Shown in pieces: positions 1-12,071 of a DNA stretch of 64,000 nucleotides. A model generated the notes under the pieces. The model did no database searches, was not told the origin of the DNA, and saw only the letters and a program-made list of their open reading frames with translations. Both the position numbers and the translations under genes were made by a program. Source of the stretch: Rhypophila decipiens (Eukaryota > Ascomycota > Sordariomycetes > Sordariales > Naviculisporaceae); assembly GCA_033297075.1 (NCBI GenBank), contig MU858117.1, positions 1 through 64,000 on the forward strand, written 5' to 3'. Each line of letters begins with the position of its first letter. Position 1 is the first letter of the stretch.

Positions 1-2040
1 AAAGCCATTTAAAAACCCTTTAAAGATCGTCTGGGGCCTTGGTTGGGACGCCCCTCCTCCTTCTTTTGTGACTACATGGGTGGGAACCCCCCCCCCCCCC
101 CCCCCCGCTCTCTTCAGTCATTTGCCTGGTATAGGAACTGGAACCCGGAGAGAAAATAAAATAGAAATGGTTGCCTTCAGATAGAAGAGTAGAAAGCAGC
201 CAGCGGTATAATAAAAAAGTCATGTTTGGGAAAACTTGAATGAAGGCGGTAACATTCTAAACCATCTCTGTCTGACTGTGGAATTTCAATTGAGGATTGC
301 CGCGTGGGCTTGCGACAGTATAAACACACAAGATTTACTTAATAATAATTCTAAGCCATTCCTCGCTGCACCGACAACCTGCTGCTTTTCTTGGGAGTTG
401 GATATTGCTAAAGTTACTTTCATCTCAGCATGATAAATGAAACGCGTTTGTTTGCCTAGCAATCAGAAGAAAGCAAGGTAAACGGAGCGGCCTATGATGG
501 GAGAACGGAGTGAGTCATGCCCTCATTATTTTCCAGCCCCCCCTCCCCTCCCACTATCAAAGACAGTGGCTACATAGTCATAGAGCTACAGTCCGAGCAA
601 AAACAAGAAAGCCGATACTAGAATCATCATCAAAACTCATTGTTCATAACAATGGCGATGTGAGATATCGAGGGTGGGCGGTCCAGGAGAAAAAGTCTCG
701 ATAGCAGGCGGCGATGAAACAGTGCCGAGTATATTGACTGACTGAGATACGTAATAAACTGGAGCCAGACCTTTCAACGATATTACAAAATCTCAGGACG
801 ATAGTAAAATGGGAGGAGGGATGGGAAAGATAGCGGTAGGTAGCTTTTTCTTTGCCCAAATGAGCAAGCAAGCACTTGCTTGCTGTAACTGGGAGACGGC
901 ACTCGGCGGCTGTGGCTATCAACATGGCGGAGAAACATTCGAAAGTAAGTAGGGGTGACGTTTGACTTTGTCGGTGCTTCCATATCGTCGACTAGGTTTA
1001 TCGAGGCACATGTTATGTACCTACCTGGCTTTCTGATACCATTAGGTACGTATCATGTTATTTATAAGCCGAAACCCAACCTTCCTGCTCGAATCGTCCA
1101 TTTCCAGGCGAGCAGTACGTGAAACAAATTTAGTCCAGCGCTTTCAATTCATAGGTGGCAGCCAGGGAGGATGCCTAATGGGTAAAGTTTCTCCAACGTT
1201 GGCAACCGAAAGGATGGCGAGGCTGGTTTCCTACCTCTCTATCAGGGAGACAGATCCTACCAGTGGCTACGATATTGATTCCATAAGGTCTTGGGGATTA
1301 TGTCAAGATAGCATCAGCATTATCGAGCCGACGCTATTGGAGTGGCAGCATAACTTGGTAAAAAGCCATTTTTCATGTCACTCCCTGCCTACAATGCGGA
1401 CAGATACAACGATGGTCGTACGACGAGGTTCTCTAAGATGATTGCATTCTCTCTGCTATGGCATTTACCGTTAAAAACGAAGAGAGGAGATAAGCTCAAA
1501 ATGAGTAATAAAAAAACAAAGAACACTGACCGCTGACCGCTGTCCACCGTCCACTCATAAAGAGGCCGTAAGGGTGGATGCGAGAAAAATATTAAGAAAT
1601 GTCGGCAAAGTCAATCTCAGGTTCCCATGTCGTGTTGCCATACTAGATTGCACTTCGCACTGATCGTCGTCCCATTTGCCTTGACTCCTGATAAACGCCG
1701 GATTAGCCCTTCGTGATAACGCCGGTCGTGAATATAAAGCCTCCGTTGCTAAATTCTCAATGAACAAGACAAAAGAAACTAAGAAAAGAGCACACAGAAC
1801 AATGTTGGTCTTAGTACGCAGCATAGCGCATGCCAGTGGCCAAATGAGAAAATGACTAGACGACCAGTTCATAAGAGCAAACTGAGCCAATGTTGGCGAA
1901 CTGAGAGTGATGGATAGTGAGTCGAGATATTAAAAGGCCTTGTGAATTCTCATTGTGAGAGAATAGAAACAACAGGAGCTTCGTGGTGTACGCCGTCTGT
2001 GTATTGGGGTGCCGTCCATGCCGGGAAGCCTTGAACAGTC
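1..2040. other. Intergenic region without a recognisable gene
   Basis: No frame here shows a known domain or a coherent exon-intron structure. The longest open frames, about 128 codons near 1055-1441 (+) and 111 codons near 1555-1890 (-), lack recognisable motifs. The stretch contains a 20-base C homopolymer near its left edge and a TACCTACCT motif near 1016-1024 that recurs in other intergenic parts of the window. The right end should include the 3' UTR of the RING-finger gene. Confidence 0.6.
87..106 (+). repeat. Poly-C homopolymer, 20 bases
   Basis: An uninterrupted run of 20 C residues on the plus strand. Such a run is prone to slippage and sequencing error, so its exact length may be unreliable. 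No gene overlaps it. Confidence 0.9.
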
Positions 2041-4609
2041 TCAGCGATTCGGCGGAATAGACGTGCCATCAGAGGACCGCGTGAATCTGAGCATCGTGGG
2101 AGCTGGACCGTTACCGGCGGCACCCCCAAACGAAATACCGTCTGATGCAACGACTGGCGGCAAGGAGGCGCTGGGAGGAAGTTGCTGCGAATACGCGTCG
2201 AGTTGAGAAGGTCCTGGAAGCGGTTGCTCACCAGGAGACAAGGCGGTAGCGCCGGGACCTCCGAGACCTGAAGCTGAGTAGGGGTTGGGGACAGCGGATG
2301 TGCCACTAGGATTCGGGCCATTCGGGCCATTCGGGTAAGCGACCATTTGTGGAGGCATTGGTGGTTGCGCGTTTAGTCCCAGCGGGTCCGGAAATGCCGG
2401 CATTGGCGGCATGCCCAGGTCCACAGGTTGAAATGTTGGCATGGGCGGCATGCTGAAACGTGCCGCGTTGTTACCAGAATGCTGATAGGGGCGTTGGTTC
2501 GTAAACTGTGTCGCAAAATACGGCGTCAGTGACCGACGTGAATACTCCGCAGCTGAAGACCAGTGTGTAAAGCTGGGGAGGTTTACCCGTTCACGAGCCT
2601 GGCCTTGTTGCACCGGTGCAGCCGAAGATGAACCCGCTGCGTGTGAGGAGCCGTGGCGATGAGAGCCTGCCGTTGACGGCGACCCCCGGAAGCTGCTGTG
2701 CCTGGGTCGTGTCCGGCGACGGGACTCGGAAGCCTCTGAGGGAGGGGACCGTCGGTCACCCGTCTGCCAACCCCGGGGTTGATTGCTCTCGGGGCGGGGT
2801 TCATCGCCGCGCTGGCCGGGCATACGGGTGTTGCCCATAGCATCACTAAACCTGCGTCATGTCAGTGGGGCTATCACTTCAAGGAGGCTGTACCAATCAA
2901 CTTACGGCACTCTTCTGGGGTCTCTGGCAGATTGTCGGTACAAATCGCGTATGTACTGGGCGCCCGATGGTATTATAGGCTCGGAAGGTACCTTGTCTCT
3001 ACAGTAGGGGCAGCTATCCGACTCCTCGAACCACTTCTTGATGCAGTGATCGCCAAAGACGTGTTTGCAGCTAGGAAGGCGAAGAGGCGCCTCGTTAATG
3101 CCCTCGGGGTTCTCGACGCCGAACTCGTTGTAGCAAATCACACATGCTGTAGAGATCTGGTCAACATCTGCTTGTGGAGCGGGGGAGAATAGGGGGAAAT
3201 AAGAGGAAGGAAGAAAACCTACTTCGCTCGCTCTCTTCGAGACTGTCAATATCCACACTCTGCAGCTGCGAAAGGGCCTTTTTCGATGCCACCCGTTTAT
3301 TGGGCACCTGACCTCGGAGTATCTGGTGTGCTCGTACTTGGGCCTCTCCCAACTCACGCGGCATACCGCCCATGGAGAACTGTTCCATAAACCGCAATGC
3401 CTGCTGATCATCTTCATATTGATCCAACTCGTCGTCCGTGTCATAATCGGAAGCCATCGCGTACATGGCTGCGCGGCCTGGGTAAGCCCGGCGTCGCCCT
3501 GTATTTGACGGGGGAGGGGGAGTAGACAAGCCAGACTGGTCCGAGCGAGACGGGGCTGCGGCTTCGGGTCTGGGAGACTCGGAGTCGTTGGCAAGCGAAG
3601 TCGCCGTCGGTCGAGATGGGGGCAGATCTGCTGCACGCGCACCATTCTCGTTTCGGTTCGATCCACGCATGGAATCAGGCATATTGCCAAACTGTATCGG
3701 CCTTCGGTTCGTCGAGAAATCTGGACTCGACTCTCCGGAACCAGACATGTTGCTGAAATGAGGCGGCAGGGGCGGGGGGTGGGGAGCAGGCAGATTGATG
3801 TACCGAGCAGCGGCCAGGGAAGGAGGCTGTTGTTGGAGCCCAGTCTGAGGTGGGGCTGAGTTCACCGATGACTGGTTTGCGTTCGGATTATTAGGATTGT
3901 TGTTTATTCCAGGGAATCGGGGCACATTTGGCGGAAGATTGCGATAGAAGAGTGGCCCCAACGATTCGTGCTGAGGCAAATGGTGGTGCGGGCCTGAACT
4001 GTGTATCAGACCTAGACCGGGCACACCAAGACTCGCAGACCCGGGGCCTTGAGGATGGCCCAAGTTGTTGAAGTAGGTGTCGGAACTTGCCGTTCTCGAG
4101 TGCTGGTGGTGAAGTAGTTGGTGTTGAGGTAGAGCCGAGCCTGGCCACGGGAAATCGGGGTACCAGTTGCTGTTGCTGTTGCTGTTGGCAGCGTGGACAG
4201 GATCGTAGTGAAGGTGGGAAATGTTATGATGGGGTGAGTTATTGCGGTTCTGTGACTGCGAGAGAAACCCGTGATGCTGAATCTGATTTTGCGATTGGCC
4301 CGGAGCTTGGTGCGGGTTGAGGATCGGGTGCTGCTGCTGGGAAAATTGTGGGTGTTGAGGCGGGAGAGGAAGGTGCGAAGGATGCCCGTGGTGGTAATGG
4401 GGCTGGTGGTGGTCGGCCCCTCTCAGATACGGACAACCGGAACCTTGTGGCTGCTGTGCCTGATTTTGGTTCTGGTAAAGAGACTGTGGTTGGGACTGCT
4501 GTGCAGATTGACTTTGACTTTGAAGCGTGCCTTGACCAGCTCTGGCTCCGGGTCCTGCATGTTGAGCCGCTGGCTCGGAGTTGTGGGCAATGTACTCCAT
4601 CCCGTCCAT
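2041..4609 (-). CDS. RING-finger protein, putative E3 ubiquitin ligase
   Basis: Three exons give an 820-residue protein: 4609-3223, 3170-2906 and 2851-2041, with introns of 52 bp (3171-3222) and 54 bp (2852-2905), both GT-AG and in phase. The start is the first in-frame ATG; a stop lies further upstream at about 4751. Residues 1-460 are low-complexity, rich in Gln, Asn, His and Pro. The RING domain, residues 472-519, begins CVIC and ends CPYC. The C-terminal 300 residues are Pro/Ser-rich with PPMP-type repeats. RING proteins usually recruit an E2 enzyme to ubiquitinate substrates; the substrate here is unknown. The middle of the RING reads CKHVFGDHC, so the usual H-x2-H/C-x2-C spacing is altered to H-x4-H directly before C. 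I recall this spacing from related fungal proteins but could not check it. The domain call is firm, the biological role open. Confidence 0.88.
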
Positions 4610-7600
4610 GATGGTCGAACCAAGTGCCTTGGGATGCTCGGTCCGGTCTGGCGGTCGATGAACCCCCTCACGATATTTTCCCTCCAATTGTCGTTTGTGG
4701 TCTTCCTGGTAAGCCGTCAGTAGCAGATATGGCGATCGGGGCAATGTCAATCATTCAACACCTCCCGATCTGTTATCCACCCAGTTGCAGGAAACCTCCT
4801 GAGGTCGTTATGTGTTGAGAACGGACGACCGCAGCGGGCACTGGACACAAATCTCCTTGCAATGCGCTGTTCACCGGTCCCAGGATTTCTGCGGTTGATG
4901 ACTCTTAGGGATGCGGTGAGAACCCGTGGTGCTAGCTGTAGTTTGTCTCCTGAGCGGTCAGGGGCTCCAGGTTGAACTTTGGCCGAGGATCAGCAGGGCT
5001 CGTCGTTCTGGGCAGAAGTGCACACAAATCGTTGTCCTGAACCTAACCGTTGTGGATCTGCTGAGCCGATAAGCAACAAGTTTTGGGGACACCTCAGAGC
5101 AAGGCCCGAAAAGTGAGCAATATCCCAGAGACAGATGGAAGTGGCTTGTCAGGTGAAGGGAAAATCAGGTGGGGCCCTTGTGCGTTGCGTGTAAGTGAGG
5201 CTTGGGTGACGGGGCGATTTCGCAGGGACTGGATGGAGACCACGGCTGACTGGGAGGGTTTCCGTGGGGGGAGAAGCCTGCCTTCTGTCGTGTTCGCAGA
5301 CACAGCAACAGGATCGCCAACAGCGGTCAGAGTTTCGATTGTTGCAACTCCCAGCCTACTGACGCAGGCAGGTCTGATTTCCAGCGAAATTGCATTCGTC
5401 TGATTCCAACGTCTCTTTTTCCTTTGGCCGACCCGACACGTTCGGGATCCTGCAGCCTATGTACCCAGTGCCCACTCTTGCGCCCTTCGTCACTCCTCGT
5501 ATGGGCCCCCGATTCTTCTAATAAGCAGTTGGCCTCCGCACTTTTAATTCTCATTCATATGCCGTGTCGGGTTCCCTCTTGGTCGTGGCCTACTTTTACT
5601 TGGCTCAATATCCGATGTCAGAATTGTCGTCGTGTTATCGAGTCCTTCCGATTCCGATTCCGCTTTGTTGCTCGATTTGGTCTTGTGGTCAGCCAGGCTG
5701 GTCATGAACCCCGCAGTGTCTGAGCCTCGCAAGCAGTCGGACGATGTTGGGGTAGTGATTGCAAATAGGGTCAAAGGCTAGGGGCGTGGATATGATGATG
5801 AGAACAAGTACGGAGTATGGATGAAGATTATTTGAATCACTGCCTAGGACCAAGAGCACTGCAAGTGCGGCGGTTGTGTGGTGGGAGCGAGCAGGAAGGA
5901 AACGAGAGAAACCAGGGCAGGGAGGCAGGCGAGTCTGATAAGATGGGAGAGGCGTTGACTTTGTATCATCAAGGCAGCTAGAGAAACACACCCTGGACCG
6001 GCCGAGGCGGAGACAATTACCTGACCTACCTTCCCTGGCTTTGAGGGGTGACCGACTGACTACAAGGAACTTGGACGGGCTAATGAGAAAACGAGGGAGC
6101 GTGTGCGAAGAAAGCGGGTGGGTTTTGTGTGTGGGCGGAGGCGGGCAAAGGCAAGTCAAAGCAAGCCAGGTAGCCAGGCATGCTAAGGTAGGTCAGGAAG
6201 GCGCAGAGTCACAGTCACAGTCTCCCGTCATCAATTCGTTTTCGGTCGCTGGCAGGAGGCATGGAGTGCAAGCACTAGCGGACTAAGACGATAATAGCCC
6301 CATCCATCCATCCAGCCAGCCATCCCTCCCTCCCTCCATTTATTCATGTTCACCCATCCACCCACCGATATACACATCAACCTGGCACATACAAACACAC
6401 ACGCAAGCGGCGGGCGAGAGCTTATGTACCAATACAGTGCTGGTGCGGGCTGGTCTCGCATCACTCGCCGGGGTGCCCTGTAACGTATTGGGAGTGGAGC
6501 TGTGATGCAACAACCATGGCTGCTTCTTTGTGGAATTAGAGGCGACACGGAGGACAAATGATGATGGAGCCGAGCCCTGTGCTGAGACTTGAGAGTGAGC
6601 GACTAAATACAATGCGATGCTAGTACCTTAACCTTAAGCCGCCATTATTGCCCATCGCCTGGTCCTGTCCGAGCCGGCCTCTTTTGGCCTCTTTTTGGGG
6701 GCTTGGGTTCTGTCAAGACTCGGACTGCACCCCGAATTAGAGCTTCTTATCACCTAAGAACCAAGCTAACTTGAAGTTGCTGGTACCAAACCTACCGACA
6801 GCACTGTGCATTACTCCAGTGCTGCTGAACATTCCTGCCAAGTACGGAAACCAACCATGGAATGATTGTGCGAGCACACATGTTAGCCCTGTACAATACT
6901 GTACCATACCGTATGAATGAGCGGCGTCTGGGTGTGAGGTGCGTGCAGTGCAATGTGGTTTGTTCTTCTATTGGGTGGTGGCAGGGATGTTTCGGGTGGG
7001 CGTTGGGAAGTAACCTGCTCTTCATGAATACAGACAGCATCGGCAGCTGTGACCGCGGGGGGGCGCTTTTGAGAGGTTCAGCAGGTGTTTTGGAGCTCCG
7101 TATCCGCTGCGATGTGAAGGAGAGAGAACACAGCATAGAGACTGGCGCGATACATCAGGACAATAGCTCCAAGGTCCAGTAGTACAAAGAAAACAATTGC
7201 CAAATTCACCAATTGAACTGCGTTGTATGGGAGGTTTCCTCATCCTGGAGCCGCCCGCCGACACGTGCTTGTTTTTCACAACCGATGCCAGATAACCGTG
7301 AGCAATCAGTGAGGCGCTCACGGTTCATCAGGGAGGATGTGACAGGAGCATAATGTCCATTCCGGCCTAGTATCTGTCATACGTTGTGAGATGTGAGAGA
7401 TGCGAGGATTGTCGTTGTGGCTGCCCGTGTATGATCCATGACACGGCCAAGATGCTCTGGAGCGGTCCAGTTATTCGTATAATCAATCAATCACTCGGTG
7501 AGCTGGCTGGCCATGGTCTGTTGCCGGACTTTTGGTCAGAATTCCAATCAGTTGGAAGCGGTTTGATTTGCAAGGTCCAGGGCCGTAGATATGACCACAG

Positions 7601-10600
7601 CTTCCTTGCACCAGGACTCCAAGACTGCCTCTTTCAGCCATGGTGTTGGTTAAAGCAAAGGAACGATCAATGGCGAGTTACATCAGGACTGTCCAAAAAT
7701 TAATACATGCACAGTTGCCGTGCCACCTCTTTTTCTGAACGGCCTTGAGTCTTGTCAGAGGCCGGGATGTTGTTGGTGATGGATGGGGTTCTTGGGGCCG
7801 ATTTGGGACCACGCAGCTTTGTACGCTGTAAGAAGAAAAAAGCCAAGGCAAGGGATCTCCGCTTCCCACCTTGCTGAGTGAGTTGTCCGCATACTGTACC
7901 GCTGAGAAACCAACCACCTCAGCCGAGTGGGAGAAAGTCAGGCTGTGGCCTGGTTCTACCTATATTCCGTAAATCGCTATCTTCCACTTGACACTCGGAG
8001 GATAGTGATTTGACAAAAGTGGCAGAGCATGTTACCTGTCAGCTTCGTGTTGTTGGCTCCCAAAAACTGCACTGCACGAATGATGTGTTCATGGTTTTCC
8101 ACATTTGTCCGACATGTTGCAAATCGACCAGATCGAGATAACAACTTCCGGCGCCCACGGCGTTGCCGTTGTAATGTGCGCATGTTGGAATAAAGACAAA
8201 AATTGAAAATGCGAAATCTGTCCAGTCGCCATCGTAATCTCAAACCACGAGGGCGACAGGGCCCAAGGGGGCCGCGTGTGTCGAGGGGCAAGACTCAACA
8301 GGTGCAAGATGCACGATCATGGCTACCATTTCGTTTGTATATTAGCACACCTGCCGATCGGGATGGTGAACATTTGGACACATGGCCGATAATGAGAACT
8401 GATAAATGCCGTGAGCTCGGAAACGGGAAGATAGAGGCGACGTGCTGACTTGGCGGCACTTGATTCTGCTCTGTCAGAGTATACGATGTCAGAGAAGTGC
8501 TAAATCTCAAGGCACTTCCAACACCGAGACATCCGGGACAATGCATCACCAAAAGTATTGAGAATGGGGCCAAAGTGAAGCAAGGAGACCTGACCTTCCG
8601 ACACTCCAGGGGGGCGACTAATAACCCAGCCTGCGGGTCGGCAAAAAGACGGCAAAAATTAGATCGTGAAGTTAAAGCTCGGTTGCTGGCCTGAGTCCAA
8701 GTCCAAGATTTCACCCGATCCCAGATTATGGCGATACACAAAAGGTGGCCGCTCAACTTTGCTGGCTGGATCGGGTTGCGTTCTTTCCTTTTATTATCGT
8801 TGTCCTGCCCGGGCGTGTATAAGATGGTGCTTCGGTGCCTACTGTTGTGATGCACGAGGGGTTGCGTCCATTCGAAAACACAAGCCGATCTGCGAAACAG
8901 AATAGACACGGTAATTCCATTTTTGGCTGAAGACTTGCCTCAATGTCTGACGATCACCACCACCACAAGACATTTCATCCACGACGGTGTCATGCCTGCT
9001 GGAGACGTCGTTGATAAATAGCAGTAGTTATTCCCGCCTTTCGATACCCGTCTTTCGCCGGGTTCTGGGGTCGGTACGAATCGCAAGCCGTGATCCGCTG
9101 GGTGTCCTGATTTGATCCGTCCGATTCCGCCTCTGTACGAATTAGCGAACAACCAAAAGATTTCGAGACATGAAATACTGTTTCGCAAATATATATTCGC
9201 AGTCGATATCTGCATGGATCCAGATCGGATGCTGGCCGTTGCAATTGTGTAGCAGGAGAGACGACCCCTTCTCACCCCACCGCTCCATCACCGAAGGACC
9301 CAAGACCAAAGGCCTACTCCATCTCGACAAACGGCCGAGATCTCTCGTCGAGCCGACGCACATTTCGACAGTATTACAACCAGGTCTTGCCAATAAGACG
9401 ATTGAATGGCATGATGGCCAGGAAAGCTGAACCCGACCACAGATGCAGACGGCGGGTGGTATTAATCCTGCACATCAGCACGCCCAGCACCGAGATTCCA
9501 AAATTCAAGTCTGTCAATACCACCTTCACGCGCGCGTGGTGTTGGTTACACACGATCTCTAATGAACTCGTCAAAAGAACCCCTTTGGATATCAAGTTCG
9601 CTATCCGACCAGGCAACTCCTGAGCAGTTCAATCTTGAAATTATTCCGGATTTGGCGACCAGCATCCCGTTCTCGATTTCACGACCCTCTTCTGAGACCA
9701 GACCCCTGCTCCTGGAGCTAGGGCTACCCCGCTCCTCCACCGTCTACCCGTATCCCTGTCCGTGGGCCACTTATCTATTGGCTACTGCAACACTGATTCG
9801 GAAGTTCCTTCTCTGATTCGTTGAAAGGCCATTAAGATCCCTGAAGCCGATCGCAGACCCCTGTCGGTGATGATGAAAGAATCCTTATCAGCGAGGCCGA
9901 TAACGCTCGCAAGGTTCGCAGAAATGGTTCATTTGTCGAGCTGCCCCTCATCATTCTGGAGACATTTCCCAGAGCTCCAGCGCCCGCTAAAACCTGAACG
10001 GAAACTATCTCAGCTCGACTTTGATGGGCCTGAATCAACAAAAGGATGGTGTTGCATGGTGTAAACAGCCATTTCCGCCGCCAACGGAATGTCGCGAAAA
10101 TTGCCCAGTCCTGGCCTAGATCCAGAGTTCCGTCGGTGTGCTGCAGCTGGCCCTGTTTGATGCTCACGTTACCCTTCTGAATGGACAACAATCCCATGCA
10201 GCCCTCCAATTTTCTCACCCTGAATGGTCTGGAACCTCGGTTTTCCTTTTGGCGCGGTACAACAGGACCAGCAATTGCCCCCTGCAAGGACTTGTCTGCT
10301 CCGTCCAGGCCATTTTGAGGAACGATAGCACAGTGCCATGGACAGCCAACAACATTCGAGGAGCAAATCCCAATTCTTCCTTTTTCCGTGACTACCCGTC
10401 ACCGTGATACAGGGCAGCAGTAACTGGCTGCAGTCATCGACAAGAGACAACTTGCCATGCCAACAAGTATAAACTCGCCTATTTTACTCACTCGAGTCAG
10501 AATGTCGTTGCGCCGCCATTTTCGCCAGCAGTGATGCACCGCAAGGTCCCGTTGGAGCCAAGTGGTCAAATAGCCTGTTCGCACCCTACAGGTTGGCCTC

Positions 10601-11951
10601 TTTTGTCCAGGTTTTGGGACCATCTCCCATGGACCATCCGCGACAAGCCTCCCGGATACAGATGCTTTCAAACGTACATATCTTAAGTCACGTCCTATGG
10701 CCACACCATCCGTGGAGAGCAAGGGTTACGTTCTTGGTGTGTCAATAACCCAATCACTCCCCGCCTCTTACGTCGTCTCATCACTCGCCCCCGCCTTCTT
10801 CTGCCACTTCACTCCCACTGGGCAACGCCCACCGCCCGCCACGCTGTTTTGCCGAGAAGCGAGGATTTTTGTTCACTCTTGTTTATTCCCCAAAGCCGCC
10901 TTCGCCGGCCAGTGCGGGATTCCGACATCTTTGACGACGGAGTTGGGCAGGATGGGCACCTATATCGGATATTAGTGCGCATTAATTTCATGTCCAATTC
11001 TCTTTTCTAAGTTTCCTCATTATCCAACTAATTCATATGCCTGGCGTTTGATATAGCACCTGGCCATGCTCGCCCATCACCCTGCAATCGAGATTTTGCT
11101 GCCCGTAATTGCCGCCAGCAGCTTTAGTCCCTCGCACCAAGTGCACACCATACCTACCTAACCGACAGTCGTCACCGCTTCAGCCCCTGCATTTTGACCC
11201 CGTCGACTTCCTCGACCAAGATATGAAGGAAGATCACTCATACTATTGTCGAGAGCAACCAGTCAAGTTGAGATACATACCTGTTACCCACTCCCTGCCC
11301 AAGAAGCATGGTTGCTCGACGCCCGACGCTAAACGCGCGACAGAAATGATGTTGGACGACGAACATGTATGGAAAGTGGGCAGCGAGTTATTTATCATTC
11401 AGTTGACAAGAAGACCATTATTCTTTTTGGTAGCCCTGATTTCTCCATAGCCGGAGCAACGTTTCCTGCAAGACAGCCTAAAAGTTCTGAGGGAGATAGG
11501 GATATTGTTCCGACCGATTACACGAAATGACGAGCGGACTGGATATGATCGACGTTATCCGGCAATATGACCTCTATCAGCTGTTGGGATGCGGAAGTGT
11601 GTACTCATTGTTACGTCTTTCAAACCCAGCATTTCCCCTTGGGTATCATTCTATCTGGTTGAGGTGTTCAACGGGTACGGTAGGTTGCAATCTACAATTT
11701 CGGCCTGAGGGGCGCCCTTCGTACCAGGAGGTAGGACTGGCGATGGGAATTCCGTTAATCTACGAATCTTTGCTCCGGAAGTATCTTGGCTGCCCACCGG
11801 CCCGGGTTTTTGCTCCTTCCGTGGAACCCGGTCCCCACTTCCGGGCTGCCCGGCCCCGTCCGAAGTTCTATATCCGGTCGGCAAATTATCGGCACTGAGT
11901 ACCCCAAGGGCCCAACGAGCATTATAGACCGTTCGTTGACAGCTAGCTAGC
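4610..11951. other. 7.3 kb gene-poor region upstream of the RING gene
   Basis: The part next to the RING gene (4610 to about 6300) is pyrimidine-rich on the minus strand and probably holds its promoter and 5' leader. It contains open frames (for example 5689-6159, minus) that look like leader sequence and not protein. From about 6300 to 11950 I see no domain, no paired exons and no repeat family. Several 80-200-codon open frames, such as 8295-8909 (minus) and 9562-9816 (plus), have no recognisable composition. Degenerate genes or non-coding transcripts cannot be excluded by eye. Confidence 0.5.
6299..6365 (+). repeat. CATC/CCTC/CACC tetranucleotide-rich tract
   Basis: An imperfect microsatellite-like tract with CATC, CAGC, CCTC and CACC units in series. 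It lies in the gene-poor interval beyond the RING gene's leader. No function is evident. Confidence 0.7.
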
Positions 11952-12071
11952 ACATACGACCATACGCGCTGGAAAACTCGGGATCCCGTCTGCTCTCCCA
12001 TAGATAAGCCAATGACGGTCGGACTAGTACTCAGGTGGGTGACCACTGGGGAATTCCCGGTGTTGTATGTT
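11952..12071 (+). rRNA. 5S ribosomal RNA (dispersed copy, variant)
   Basis: The 120-base stretch starts ACATACGACC and ends TTGTATGT, so its ends pair over nine positions as in helix I of 5S rRNA. Internal blocks match fungal 5S: GGAAAACTCGGGATCCCGTC near the 5' part, ATAGATAAGCC in the box-A region and GGTGACCAC in the 3' part. T runs directly follow (12070-12073 and 12079-12084), fitting RNA polymerase III termination. It is solitary, outside any rDNA repeat, as 5S genes are in Neurospora-type genomes. Some positions look non-standard, notably CCAATGACGG and GGGGAATTCCC where I expect CCAGTGAGGG and AGCGAATCCC. It may therefore be a divergent isotype or a decaying copy. It is transcribed by Pol III with TFIIIA if functional. 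Confidence 0.87.

Noticed and set aside
3161..4723. Long plus-strand open frames opposite the RING gene (for example 4271-4723)
   Set aside because: They are complements of the Gln/His/Pro-rich coding repeats and have no motif; the minus strand has a RING domain and consistent introns.
5689..6159. 156-codon minus-strand frame upstream of the RING gene
   Set aside because: Low-complexity Ser/Pro/Leu composition from a pyrimidine-rich leader; no family signature and no link by splicing to the RING exons.
8295..8909. 204-codon minus-strand frame
   Set aside because: Cys/Ser/Arg-rich composition typical of a chance frame, no domain, and competing plus-strand frames across the same bases.
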